Below are positions 51,463 through 59,947 of a stretch of DNA of 64,000 bases, piece by piece. Source of the DNA: Tectiglobus sp965223355 (GTDB lineage: Bacteria > Pseudomonadota > Alphaproteobacteria > Rhizobiales > Hyphomicrobiaceae); NCBI GenBank assembly GCA_965223355.1, contig CBDCWE010000003.1, positions 558,001 through 622,000 on the forward strand. The letters are read 5' to 3'. A program made the translations under genes and the position numbers. The notes beneath the pieces are model-generated. The model was not told the origin of the DNA. It saw only the letters and a list, made by a program, of their open reading frames with translations, and did not search any database. Position 1 is the stretch's first letter. The number at the start of each line of letters is the position of its first letter.

Positions 51463-51785
51463 CGCTGGCACTCTTGGCCTCAATCGCTTCCCCCTCAGGC
51501 ACGTTCACGGTGTCAGGCGGGTTCACCGTGCCGGCCCGCTTCACCGACGCTCGGTTGCCAACCGTGGCCGCCGGAAAACCAGGCAACTCTTCGATAGGGC
51601 TCCGCAGTGACGGACCCGATCCGACTTGCACCCCGAGACAAGTATCCGATCCGGAACACTGGTTCACGACACCGGGCAAACCGCGACCGAGCCTGCCCCT
51701 AGCCGTGACGATCGTGGCTCACAGCATAGTCACATTGACGTGCCATTAGACCACATGCGACTTGGAACCAATTTCCGGGGGATCA
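51463..51785. other. Intergenic stretch of about 320 bases
   Basis: Follows the TMEM220-like gene. Open frames here have no ribosome site and no recognisable content. GGTTCACCGTGCCGGCCCGCTTCACC contains a repeated TTCACC. No RNA gene was seen. Confidence 0.5.
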
Positions 51786-52457
51786 ATGCGTTTCGATGTG
51801 ATATCGGCCAGTGCGGTCGCCAGCTTGTTGTTCGCCATTTACCCGTTGCCGCAGCAGACGGCGCTGGCGGCAGATCCGAAGCCCGAGGACGCCAAGAACG
51901 CCAAGGTCGCTCCGATCAAGCTGACGCCGCAAGAAATCGCCGAACGCGAGAGCCGAAAAGCCTGCAAAATTGAAATTTGCCGCGCCTTTCGTGCCCAGAC
52001 GCCGGGCGACAATATCGCCTGCAACATTACCAAATCCTGGCGTAAGGAACAGCTTAACCGCATGGTCAGGAAGGCGCGCGTCAGCTGGCCCTGGGGCTCG
52101 GTCGTGTGCACCACCGCCATCAAGCTCAACCGTAACGATCTCGTCAAATCGATGACCGAGCCGAAGTTTGACCTGGCGCTCGAGAAACACACCGTCTCGT
52201 GTCAGGTTGCCCGCGACAAGGAACCGGCCAGCATCAAGTTCTCGTTTGCGCCGAAAGTGCAATTCAAGAAGGGGGTTGCCAAGGCGGCGGCGCTCAACTG
52301 GGGAAAGATCGAAGCGCCGACACTTATCAAGGGCGCGATGTGGACGGCGACCGCGACCGACAACACGTTCAACGTGCTGCAGTCGACATTGGTCGAAGAC
52401 ATCAACGATTTCATCACCAACAAGTGTGACGAGGTCAAAGCCGCCTGGCAGAAATGA
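51786..52457 (+). CDS. Secreted protein of unknown function
   Basis: About 223 residues from ATG 51786, after GGGGGATCA. A signal peptide (MRFDVISASAVASLLFAIYP, cleaved near ALA) is followed by a lysine-rich mature chain with paired cysteines (ACKIEICRAF, NIACNITKSW, VVCTTAIKL, TVSCQVARD and a late NKCDEV), which suggests disulfides in the periplasm. I do not recognise its family. Confidence 0.7.
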   Translation: MRFDVISASAVASLLFAIYPLPQQTALAADPKPEDAKNAKVAPIKLTPQEIAERESRKACKIEICRAFRAQTPGDNIACNITKSWRKEQLNRMVRKARVSWPWGSVVCTTAIKLNRNDLVKSMTEPKFDLALEKHTVSCQVARDKEPASIKFSFAPKVQFKKGVAKAAALNWGKIEAPTLIKGAMWTATATDNTFNVLQSTLVEDINDFITNKCDEVKAAWQK

Positions 52458-52809
52458 CGCTTTTGCCGGTGCGTTCGAACACGCTTGTCGGATAACGCTC
52501 GTCATCCGGCGGATCGCTCCGTCGCCGACCCGCTCCAAGGCCACGACCGCATGTGCGGATCGGCGGCCGGGCCGGGCGCTGTTGGGCGCTGGCTGCGTCG
52601 CGCGCCGTTTATGGTCCATGCACCATAAGCGCGGCGAACTTGGCACCGATGGAAATCTTAACGCCGCATCGCCCCGCCAACACGTGCCGGCATGACATCT
52701 TTGATGTTGATCACTCAATCAGCGGCCGTGTGCCTCAATTTACAGCCCGGGCGGTATAACTCTCGAAGTTCTGGGTCAACGGCGAACAATGGCTGATCGG
52801 GGCGATGCT
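52458..52809. other. Intergenic stretch of about 350 bases between convergent genes
   Basis: No credible gene. It contains the reverse-complement-like pair ATGGTCCATGCACCATAAGC near 52610, where GGTCCATGCACC is a 12-base imperfect palindrome, possibly part of a terminator. Confidence 0.4.
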
Positions 52810-53682
52810 CTATCTCGTCACACCGGTAATGACCGATGCAGCAATCAGGACGGACGGATCGGGCCGCCAGATGTGATCATGTCCGGCATCAAACATCCGC
52901 TGCGTGAAGTCAGAGCTGACACCTCGCGACAGAAAGTAGGCGAGATCCCGCTGCTGCTCTGCCAGTGGGTCGATTGTTTCGACCTGCAACCGGCCTTGAA
53001 ACGCGTAGCGGTGAAACCCGAGCCGGCCGTTCGGCCCAAGGGTGCGTTTGCGCCCTGCCATGAACGCAATCGTGCAGGCCGAAAAGCAGCGGTTGTCGAC
53101 ATGGGTGTCGAGGCCGAGCTTCTCGATCTGATCCGCTATCGCGCGCGCCGCGAAAATCTGTCCGCCGGCGCTGTCGAGGATCAACCGCCTGATCTTGGGG
53201 CGCTGCGTCAAATGATCGGTGATTGCCGCCAGCGATGCATAGTTGAGCTCTCCCCGGATCGTCGCCAACCGCGCCGCCTCATCGAGTATCACGGCATACG
53301 TGTTGCCGCGCAATGCAGCCTGCGGCACCGGCTTCGGCAAGTGCCGCACAACACCATCGAGCATCTTAAGCCCGACGAAGACGACCGCCACCAGTACCGT
53401 CGCGTAACCACCCCAAACCGACCAGGGTTCCGACGGCGGCGACAAACTGGCCCGAACCGCCCGCAACGTCCCCGTGATCTGCCATGTTAGCAGCAGCACG
53501 CCGGTGGTTATCCAAATCGCGATCGCAACGCCGGGTCGTGTCAGCGGCATTTGCCACAGTAACGCGCTGTACATCGTTGTCGCCCCGAGCACGCTGACAA
53601 TCAGTGTGAGCGGCCAGGCATGGCGTCCCTGCCAATGATCAATGGCCGGCTGCAGCGCGCGTTTGGACAGGCGAACGATCAT
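52810..53682 (-). CDS. Membrane-anchored ClpP-like serine protease family protein
   Basis: 290 residues. Three N-terminal membrane helices (about 22-43, 50-70, 90-108) precede a ClpP/crotonase-like domain with LILDSAGGQIFAARAIADQI near residue 163 and the candidate nucleophile Ser in DNRCFSACTIAFMAGRKR near 195. It resembles predicted periplasmic proteins of this fold of unknown target. A His in GFHRYAF could complete the active site. Confidence 0.75.
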   Translation of the reverse strand: MIVRLSKRALQPAIDHWQGRHAWPLTLIVSVLGATTMYSALLWQMPLTRPGVAIAIWITTGVLLLTWQITGTLRAVRASLSPPSEPWSVWGGYATVLVAVVFVGLKMLDGVVRHLPKPVPQAALRGNTYAVILDEAARLATIRGELNYASLAAITDHLTQRPKIRRLILDSAGGQIFAARAIADQIEKLGLDTHVDNRCFSACTIAFMAGRKRTLGPNGRLGFHRYAFQGRLQVETIDPLAEQQRDLAYFLSRGVSSDFTQRMFDAGHDHIWRPDPSVLIAASVITGVTR

Positions 53683-53777
53683 CGCTCAGTTAATCGCGCT
53701 CCGCCTCGACAAGTCAATGGCCTTGGCCTGCCCGCCCGGCTGTGCGCGGCGTTTCGCTTGGTATCATCGCCCAAACA

Positions 53778-54461
53778 CTATTCGTAAGCCCGCTCGACGT
53801 TGGTGTAGAGACAGAACGACAGATGGTAAGTACTGGCATACTGGCTCTTAGGGCCGCGTTCGCGCCAATCGATCACACCGCAATTGTCAGACATGATCGG
53901 CCGACAGCCAACCTCGACGCCGAACACAGTGTAACCCTTTTGCGGCACGCAGCCCGGGCCGATCTCGCCCCAGGCATCGAGAAACGAAACAAAGAACTTT
54001 CGATCGATACTGCCCGCATTGCGCACCGCTGCGCGATAGTCGAACTGGCGCCCGTTCACCCAAACCGCCGAGCCGTCGCAGGCCTCGCCATAGGCGTGGC
54101 GACTGTTTCTGTTACCTTGTCGTGTCTTGCGCGGGCTATAGATGCCAGCCTCACAACCCAGCGTCGCCGACGTTACCGGATCGGAAAATCCGGCAGCACG
54201 GTAAGCATCGCCAAACGCGTGCGCGCGCGAATTGAGATGATTGAGCCATGACCTTGCAACGCGGCTGCAGGGCTTGATCTTGAGCGAACTGCCGGCGCAG
54301 TCCGCCATCACGAGCGGCTCGCCGTTAGCATAGCCGGCACTAGAGCGAACCTTCAGATGCAGTCCACCTGCCGCTTGGCAGGCAGCCGCGGCTGCCAACA
54401 GCAATGCCAGAACCGCCGCCCATCCGCCAACCCACCGGCGCACCCTATGCCAGGCCATCAT
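53778..54461 (-). CDS. Putative extensin-like / peptidoglycan-related secreted protein
   Basis: About 227 residues from ATG 54461 (a second ATG follows directly at 54458). The signal peptide WVGGWAAVLALLLAAAAACQA is clear. The mature part has VARSWLNHLNSRAHAFGDAY, SRHAYGEACDGSAVWVNG and DRKFFVSFLDAWGEIGPGC. SRHAYG is the motif of the extensin-like C-terminal family, which shares a fold with D-Ala-D-Ala carboxypeptidases; the following residues differ, so the match is distant. Confidence 0.6.
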   Translation of the reverse strand: MMAWHRVRRWVGGWAAVLALLLAAAAACQAAGGLHLKVRSSAGYANGEPLVMADCAGSSLKIKPCSRVARSWLNHLNSRAHAFGDAYRAAGFSDPVTSATLGCEAGIYSPRKTRQGNRNSRHAYGEACDGSAVWVNGRQFDYRAAVRNAGSIDRKFFVSFLDAWGEIGPGCVPQKGYTVFGVEVGCRPIMSDNCGVIDWRERGPKSQYASTYHLSFCLYTNVERAYE

Positions 54462-54517
54462 CACCACTCGTTTGCCACGCCCGTTGTTTTGCTCAACCCG
54501 CTGCCCCGTCAATAGCG

Positions 54518-54544
54518 TTTCAGAGTTGGCCCGTACCATCCCGC
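54518..54544 (+). repeat. 27-base dispersed repeat, copy 3
   Basis: Same block as at 22044 and 46137 (TTTCAGAGTTGGCCCGTACC then ATCCCGC), upstream of the extensin-like gene. Confidence 0.6.
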
Positions 54545-54719
54545 GCCGCCGCCCGCAGCAATCCGCGAGGCCTGCCGCATCGCGCCGATCGGTGTTGGCG
54601 CGATCACCGGGTTTGTTGGGGTTCAGTGACGGGGCTGCGACAATGCACCGACACCCGAAGCTCTCGATCAACCGATGTCGGCCGCACCCGGTTGCTCCCA
54701 ATTTTCAGCAAAGGGATGG

Positions 54720-54980
54720 CGAAACGATAGCAAACTGATAGCAAAAGGTCACCCGGTCATGCTTTAACACCAGCCCGGCAATACCAACCCGGCGGCGAGT
54801 TGGCGGATCGCCTGCGGGGACGTGTCGCCTCCGACGATTGCGCACATCACTGCTTCGCCCGGCTGCCACGATCACGGTCGCGACAGCATTGCGCAATTTC
54901 GAGGTATCGATCCCAACCAAGATTTCGCTATTGTCAGTCCCGACCCACTCCGTTGTAAGTTGTAATATGGCTCCGCTCAA
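54720..54980 (-). pseudogene. IS110-family transposase fragment
   Basis: One frame reads EILVGIDTSKLRNAVATVIV, and further on LKHDRVTFCYQ, as at the N-terminus of IS110-type (DEDD) transposases. The segment between is scrambled, the chain stops after about 90 residues and the rest is missing. It is a decayed remnant lying among repeats. Confidence 0.65.
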
Positions 54981-55007
54981 CGTTCCGGCAAGCGCAATGG
55001 TTCGGAC

Positions 55008-55144
55008 TAGATCATCGTGCTTTAAGTTGGAACCGCTATTGCGGTTCCAACTTAAAGCACAAAGATGATCGCCACTTTAGAGGCGAGCAACTTTCTGCCT
55101 TTATTCGGGATCGTTCCGATTCCGAATAAAGGCAGGTTGCTCTA
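55008..55144 (+). repeat. Full-length double-palindrome repeat (copy C)
   Basis: 137 bases in the same orientation as copy A, TAGATCATC to GTTGCTCTA, near-identical throughout; in the first palindrome the loop reads TATT instead of AATA. It is intergenic, beside the IS110 remnant. Confidence 0.92.
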
Positions 55145-55159
55145 AGGAACCTGCGAACA

Positions 55160-55240
55160 CGTTTGGGGTCCAAGGGATCATCCCCTGGCCGGGGTGTTTG
55201 GTTAAGGGCGCTGCCCTTTGGAAACCCGTGGCTTGTTCAG
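55160..55240. repeat. GGGGTCC..CCCCTGG..GGTTAAGGGC repeat (copy 2)
   Basis: GGGGTCCAAGGGATCATCCCCTGGCCGGGG, GGTTAAGGGCGCTGCCC and GAAACCCGTGGCTTG follow in the same order as at 21790-21915, without the 40-base middle insertion. Confidence 0.65.
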
Positions 55241-55279
55241 AGGTTCCCTAACTCTGAAATGCTATAGTGCTATAGTGTG

Positions 55280-56119
55280 ATGAACCAAGACACGCACGAT
55301 CGCCCAATGGGCGCGTTTTCAGCCGAATGGCTGGCGCTGCGCGAGCCCGTCGATCACATCGCAATCAATGTCGATGTCAGGCGTCGCCTCCAGGCGTGGG
55401 CTGGCGACCGAGCGCGCGTGATGGTGGTCGATCTCGGATCTGGTACCGGCTCCAATTTTCGCAGCCTTGCAGGCGATCTACCTTGTCAACAGAATTGGCT
55501 TCTGGTCGACCATGACGCGGCGCTGCTGGCAACGTGCCGGGACCTGCTGGGCACTGCGTCGGCAGTTGGAGAGCGTGTCAGCATTGCGGTCCGGCAGGCG
55601 GATTTGTCGGCCGGCGATATTGATGATCTCGTTGCGCGATGCGACCTGGTGACCGCCGCAGCCCTGTTCGATCTGGTTTCACCGGCAGTGATCGAGCGGA
55701 TCGTGGCGGCTGTCGCGCAGCATCGTGCCGCGTTCTATGCGACGCTGATCTACGATGGTGTGGCGGCCTGGTTGCCCTTCCATGACCTCGATCGGCGGAT
55801 GCTTGCGGCTTTCAACGCGCATCAGCGGACCGACAAGGGTTTCGGTTGCGCCGCAGGGCCTGACGCCGCCAAGCTGATCGCCGGCGCCTTTGAGACACGC
55901 GGCTATGCGGTGTGGCGGCGGCCGAGCCCCTGGGTTTTGAGCGATGATTGCAGTCAACTGCGGATCGCCACGGATCGCGGCTGGGCACAGGCCGCACGCG
56001 AGACCGACCAGATTAACGACAACCAGCAGGCCCAATGGCTGGCATGGCGCGAGGCGGCCGATCAGCCGGTGACGATCGTCGGGCACCAGGATGTGTTGGC
56101 GCTACCGCCGGCAACGTGA
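55280..56119 (+). CDS. SAM-dependent methyltransferase
   Basis: 279 residues from ATG 55280 (a GTG precedes it directly). Class I motif VVDLGSGTGSNFRSLA near residue 48, an acidic post-I position WLLVDHDAALLA, and CDLVTAAALFDLVSP before strand 5. The substrate is unknown. No clear ribosome site is visible; the leader holds a tandem TGCTATAG, which could be a promoter element for a near-leaderless message. Confidence 0.8.
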   Translation: MNQDTHDRPMGAFSAEWLALREPVDHIAINVDVRRRLQAWAGDRARVMVVDLGSGTGSNFRSLAGDLPCQQNWLLVDHDAALLATCRDLLGTASAVGERVSIAVRQADLSAGDIDDLVARCDLVTAAALFDLVSPAVIERIVAAVAQHRAAFYATLIYDGVAAWLPFHDLDRRMLAAFNAHQRTDKGFGCAAGPDAAKLIAGAFETRGYAVWRRPSPWVLSDDCSQLRIATDRGWAQAARETDQINDNQQAQWLAWREAADQPVTIVGHQDVLALPPAT

Positions 56120-56140
56120 GGCACCGCGCTGTGCACCAAT

Positions 56141-56716
56141 CTACTGCGCGCTGCCCCTTTTGGTTGGCCACATGCGATCGACAATGCCGTCTTTGAGAAC
56201 AAAGTAGTGCACCATTGCGCCTGCGATATGCAAGGCGATGAGGATCACCAGAACATCGCCGAGCGTTTCGTGGATCTCGAACATCCATTCGGCGGCGGAC
56301 CGGTTTGGGGCTGCAATTGCCGGCAGCTTGAAAGACCCGAAAACGTCAAGGGCCGGGAACATCGATGTTGCCAGCCAGCCGGTTAGCGGGATCGCGAGCA
56401 GCAACGCGTAGAGCAGCCAGTGGACGGTGTGGGCTGTGACCCGTAGCAGTTTGGTCAGACTTGGCGGATCAGCCGGTGCGCCGAACAGCAGCCTGTTGCC
56501 TAAGCGAAGGCAGACCACGGCGAGCAGAAAAAGCCCCAAGGATTTGTGCAAGCTGTAGAGCGTGTTGGTCGTCGCATCCCACAACTCCAGCTCGTCGCCG
56601 CGATAAGTCATCCACAGACCGGTCGCAAACATCACCGCGACCAGTATGGCGCTCAGCCAGTGCAGGGCCCTTGCCGTCGCTGAATAGGCCTCGGAGGCCG
56701 GCATATGATTGCTCAT
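56141..56716 (-). CDS. Cytochrome b561-family membrane protein
   Basis: 191 residues with four membrane helices and paired haem-ligand histidines in ALHWLSAI, SLHKSLGLF, TVHWLLYALLL and IALHIAGAMVHYF. Bacterial b561 proteins pass electrons between quinol and periplasmic acceptors. Its start overlaps the stop of the RibD-type reductase gene by four bases (ATGA), so the two are co-translated. Confidence 0.9.
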   Translation of the reverse strand: MSNHMPASEAYSATARALHWLSAILVAVMFATGLWMTYRGDELELWDATTNTLYSLHKSLGLFLLAVVCLRLGNRLLFGAPADPPSLTKLLRVTAHTVHWLLYALLLAIPLTGWLATSMFPALDVFGSFKLPAIAAPNRSAAEWMFEIHETLGDVLVILIALHIAGAMVHYFVLKDGIVDRMWPTKRGSAQ

Positions 56717-57465
56717 TTCGGTGCGGTGCAGTTGCGCATGTCACAATCGAACAGCACTTCGCCGCCGGGCAGCAAATGCGGTGTGGTGTGCGGGCGCCGG
56801 GCCGCGGACAGCCGGTCGATCGGCTTCAGTTCCAACCCGGGCTTGCCCGAACCGATTAACACCGGTGCCATTAGGATATGCAATCGATCGACGGCGTCGG
56901 CATCGATAAACGCGGAAATGGTTCGCGCACCGCCCTCGATCAAGATCCGGGTCATGCCCTTCTCGAAGAGGCTGCCGACAATGGCGATCGGGCACAGGCC
57001 CCGTTCCCCGCGCGGCAGGAAGATTGTTTCGGCGTCCTTTGATGCGCGGGCGCCGGCACCGCGTACGATGATCCTGCGCGCGCCATCATCGCGGAGGCAT
57101 TTGGCGCAGTCCGGCAGGCGAGCGTTGGGATCGACAACAACGCGGGTTGGTTGGCGGCCGGCAACCCTGCGCACGGTCAACTGCGGATCATCGCAGATGG
57201 CGGTTCCGACGCCGACGACGACCGCATCGACGTGAGCGCGCAAGGCATGGACGTGATCGAGGGCGGCATCGCCACTGATCCAACGGCTATCGCCGGAAAT
57301 CGTTGCTATCCGGCCATCGAGCGACTGGCCCAGTTGCGCGACGACAAAAGGTTGATCATTCGGCGCATTTTGAATGATTGCAAGCGAACCAGCAGCGGCG
57401 GCGCGGCCGGCCTTCGGCCGTGCGGTCCGCTCGGGAATATTGCCTGTGCGCAGGGCTTCGAGCAA
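56713..57465 (-). CDS. RibD C-terminal-type reductase (stand-alone)
   Basis: About 250 residues. The pyrimidine reductase fold is clear: VVAQLGQSLDGRIAT near 41, GDSRWISG, VVVGVGTAICDDPQLTVRR near 84 and ILIEGGARTISAFID near 174. In riboflavin synthesis this domain reduces 5-amino-6-ribosylamino-uracil phosphate with NADPH; here the deaminase half of RibD is absent. The start is uncertain: TTG 57465 has GGAG eight bases upstream and an in-frame stop lies just before it, and there is no ATG. Confidence 0.82.
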   Translation of the reverse strand: MLEALRTGNIPERTARPKAGRAAAAGSLAIIQNAPNDQPFVVAQLGQSLDGRIATISGDSRWISGDAALDHVHALRAHVDAVVVGVGTAICDDPQLTVRRVAGRQPTRVVVDPNARLPDCAKCLRDDGARRIIVRGAGARASKDAETIFLPRGERGLCPIAIVGSLFEKGMTRILIEGGARTISAFIDADAVDRLHILMAPVLIGSGKPGLELKPIDRLSAARRPHTTPHLLPGGEVLFDCDMRNCTAPK

Positions 57466-57604
57466 AGAACGATCTCCGTCTGGTCACGCCCAGAATCACG
57501 AGTGGTACTCTTTTGCCGTCGCTTTAGGGCGCGACCGAGGCAATGGCAAGATGGTATAGGGCCGTTTCCTGCAGCAAAACCAAATCCGTTAGCAAGTTTT
57601 CGTG

Positions 57605-59947
57605 ATGGCATATCAACACAACGCCAACCTGCATCTGCCGCCTAGCGATCACAGCTTGGGCGCCGAAGCTGACAAATGGTCGTTCTGGCCGGTGGCCGGC
57701 GCGTTCGGTTTGGCCTGGCTGGCATTTTGCTGGCCTTGGTTGCGTGGCCACGTCACCATTCCGTGGGATGCAAAGGCGCATTTTGCCCCGCAAGTGCAGT
57801 TCATGGCGCAAAGCTTTGCGCGCGGCGAACTGCCTTGGTGGAACCCGTTCGTGTTCAGCGGACACCCGCAGATCGCCGATCCGCAGTCGATGATCTTCTC
57901 GCCGCCAATGCTGGTCCTGGCACTGCTCAATCCGTCCCCCAGCCTGTGGGCAATCGATGTGACGGCGCTCGCCATGCTGCTCGTCGCCGGGCTTGGCGTA
58001 TTGATTTTGGCGCGTGATTGCGGTTGGCACTGGGCCGGTGCGCTGGTGGCGGCAATCGCCTTTGCTTTTGGGGCGGCGATGGCCTGGCGCCTGCAGCACT
58101 TCGGTCAGGTCTTCAGCCTCGCCTATTTTCCAATTGCCCTGCTGTTGCTGCGGCGGGCGCTGGCGCATCGTTCGCTCTGGTATGGTGCCCTGGCGGGACT
58201 GATCGGCGCGGTCATGGTGCTCGGCCGTGATCAGGTGGCGCTCATCTCAGTCTACATGCTGGTCGGTTTCGTTGCTTGGTATTGGAGTTCGATGAGGTGG
58301 CAAACGGCAGCAATCGTACAGACGTTGCCGGCGTTGGTGGTGTGTGCGGTCGTTGGCGCGGCGACGGTCGCGCTGCCGATCCTGATGACCGCCGAACTTG
58401 CGGCAGCCTCGAACCGCCCGTTCATCGACTATCAGGGCGCCGGAGCTGGTTCGCTGCATCCGGCACTGCTGGTCACCGCGGCAATACCGCATGTGTTTGG
58501 TTCCGCCGGCGAGATGGCGAACTTCTGGGGGCCGCCAAGTTTTACTTGGGAGGGAACGGGCCTGTTCATCGCCCAGAACATGGGGGTTATCTATGTCGGC
58601 GCGGTCTCATTCTGGCTGATCGCGATCGCAGTGCTGCGCGGTTACGTCTTTGAACCGGGCTTCGTGCGCTTTGTCGGGGTCGCGTTCGTGCTCGTACTGC
58701 TCTATGCGCTGGGCTGGTACACGCCGGTCTTTCGCGTGTACTACGAACTGCTGCCGGGTGTCGACCTCTATCGCCGGCCGGCGGACGCCGTGTTCGTCAT
58801 CGGCGGGCTTGGCGGGCTATTGGCGGGCTATGCCGCGTCGCGATTGATGCAACAGCCACAGGCTGGTCCGGATCGCGCGCAACTCATCGCCCTGCTGGTC
58901 ATGGTGCTGTGTCCGTTTGTGCTGGCCGCAGCGTTTGCGATCGCATTCGATCGGCTGGCGTCGGCGTTGCCTGCGCTGATCATGGCCGTGTTCTGGTTTG
59001 CAGCGTCGGGCGCTGCCATCATGGCGGCAACGTGGTTGCAGCCGATCAGGCCGCTCGTTGCAGGCCTGTTGCTGGTTGTACCGCTGGGTCTCGACTTGTC
59101 GGTTAACAACGGCCCAAACGGCGCATCGGCGTTGCCGGCAAAGGCACTTGCAATGTTGGAAACGAACGCCCCGAACCCAACCATAGAGACGCTCAAGTCT
59201 GCCATCGCAGCCAGGTCCGATGCGGTCCACCGCCCGCGCGTCGAACTGGTTGGTCTCGGCTTCCACTGGCCCAACGCCAGCCTCAGCCATCGCCTTGAGC
59301 ACACGCTCGGCTACAATCCGGTGCGGTTGAAAATCTATTCCGAAGCGCTTGGTGCGGGCGATACCGTCGCCGTGCCGGAGCAGCGCAAATTCACGCCCCT
59401 GTTTGCATCCTACAACAGCCTGCTTGCCAAAATGCTGGGCCTGCGCCTGATTGCCAGTGGTGTCGAGATCGAGACCATCGACAAGCATTTGAAGCCCGGT
59501 CGGCTCCGGTTTCTTGCGCGCACAGACGATGCCTTTATCTACGACAATCCCGACACCTTGCCGCGGGTCATGTTCGCACGGCGCGCGCGGCGCGCTGACT
59601 TTGCCGATATCATCAAGACCGGGATCTGGCCGGGCGGCTTTGATGCAACGACGACGGTCCTGTTGGAGGCAGATGTGCCGCTTGGCGTTGCAGGCGCCGC
59701 CGGCAGGGTGAGGTTTGTCGCCTACACGAACAATGAGATTGTGATCGAATGTCTGAGTAAGGACGGCGGTTGGGTGGTATTGAACGACATCTGGCACCCG
59801 TGGTGGCGGGCGACGGTAAATGGTGTGGAACAGCCGATCAGACGCGCAAATGTGCTATTTCGCGCGGTCCGCGTCGGCGCCGGCAGACAAACGGTGAGGT
59901 TTCGCTTTCGCCCGATCCGCGCGGTCGTTGATCGGCTGTTCAACTGA
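57605..59947 (+). CDS. YfhO-like multi-spanning membrane protein
   Basis: 780 residues. Residues about 25-510 hold a dozen or more hydrophobic helices with a large first loop (WDAKAHFAPQVQFMAQSFARGELPWWNP near 52), as in the YfhO family and lipid-linked-sugar glycosyltransferases of the GT-C type. The C-terminal 270 residues are soluble, with a jelly-roll-like end (VVLNDIWHPWWRATVNG). Such proteins modify surface polysaccharides. It overlaps the NdvA-like exporter gene by one base, so a joint role in glucan or glycan export is likely. Confidence 0.8.
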   Translation: MAYQHNANLHLPPSDHSLGAEADKWSFWPVAGAFGLAWLAFCWPWLRGHVTIPWDAKAHFAPQVQFMAQSFARGELPWWNPFVFSGHPQIADPQSMIFSPPMLVLALLNPSPSLWAIDVTALAMLLVAGLGVLILARDCGWHWAGALVAAIAFAFGAAMAWRLQHFGQVFSLAYFPIALLLLRRALAHRSLWYGALAGLIGAVMVLGRDQVALISVYMLVGFVAWYWSSMRWQTAAIVQTLPALVVCAVVGAATVALPILMTAELAAASNRPFIDYQGAGAGSLHPALLVTAAIPHVFGSAGEMANFWGPPSFTWEGTGLFIAQNMGVIYVGAVSFWLIAIAVLRGYVFEPGFVRFVGVAFVLVLLYALGWYTPVFRVYYELLPGVDLYRRPADAVFVIGGLGGLLAGYAASRLMQQPQAGPDRAQLIALLVMVLCPFVLAAAFAIAFDRLASALPALIMAVFWFAASGAAIMAATWLQPIRPLVAGLLLVVPLGLDLSVNNGPNGASALPAKALAMLETNAPNPTIETLKSAIAARSDAVHRPRVELVGLGFHWPNASLSHRLEHTLGYNPVRLKIYSEALGAGDTVAVPEQRKFTPLFASYNSLLAKMLGLRLIASGVEIETIDKHLKPGRLRFLARTDDAFIYDNPDTLPRVMFARRARRADFADIIKTGIWPGGFDATTTVLLEADVPLGVAGAAGRVRFVAYTNNEIVIECLSKDGGWVVLNDIWHPWWRATVNGVEQPIRRANVLFRAVRVGAGRQTVRFRFRPIRAVVDRLFN

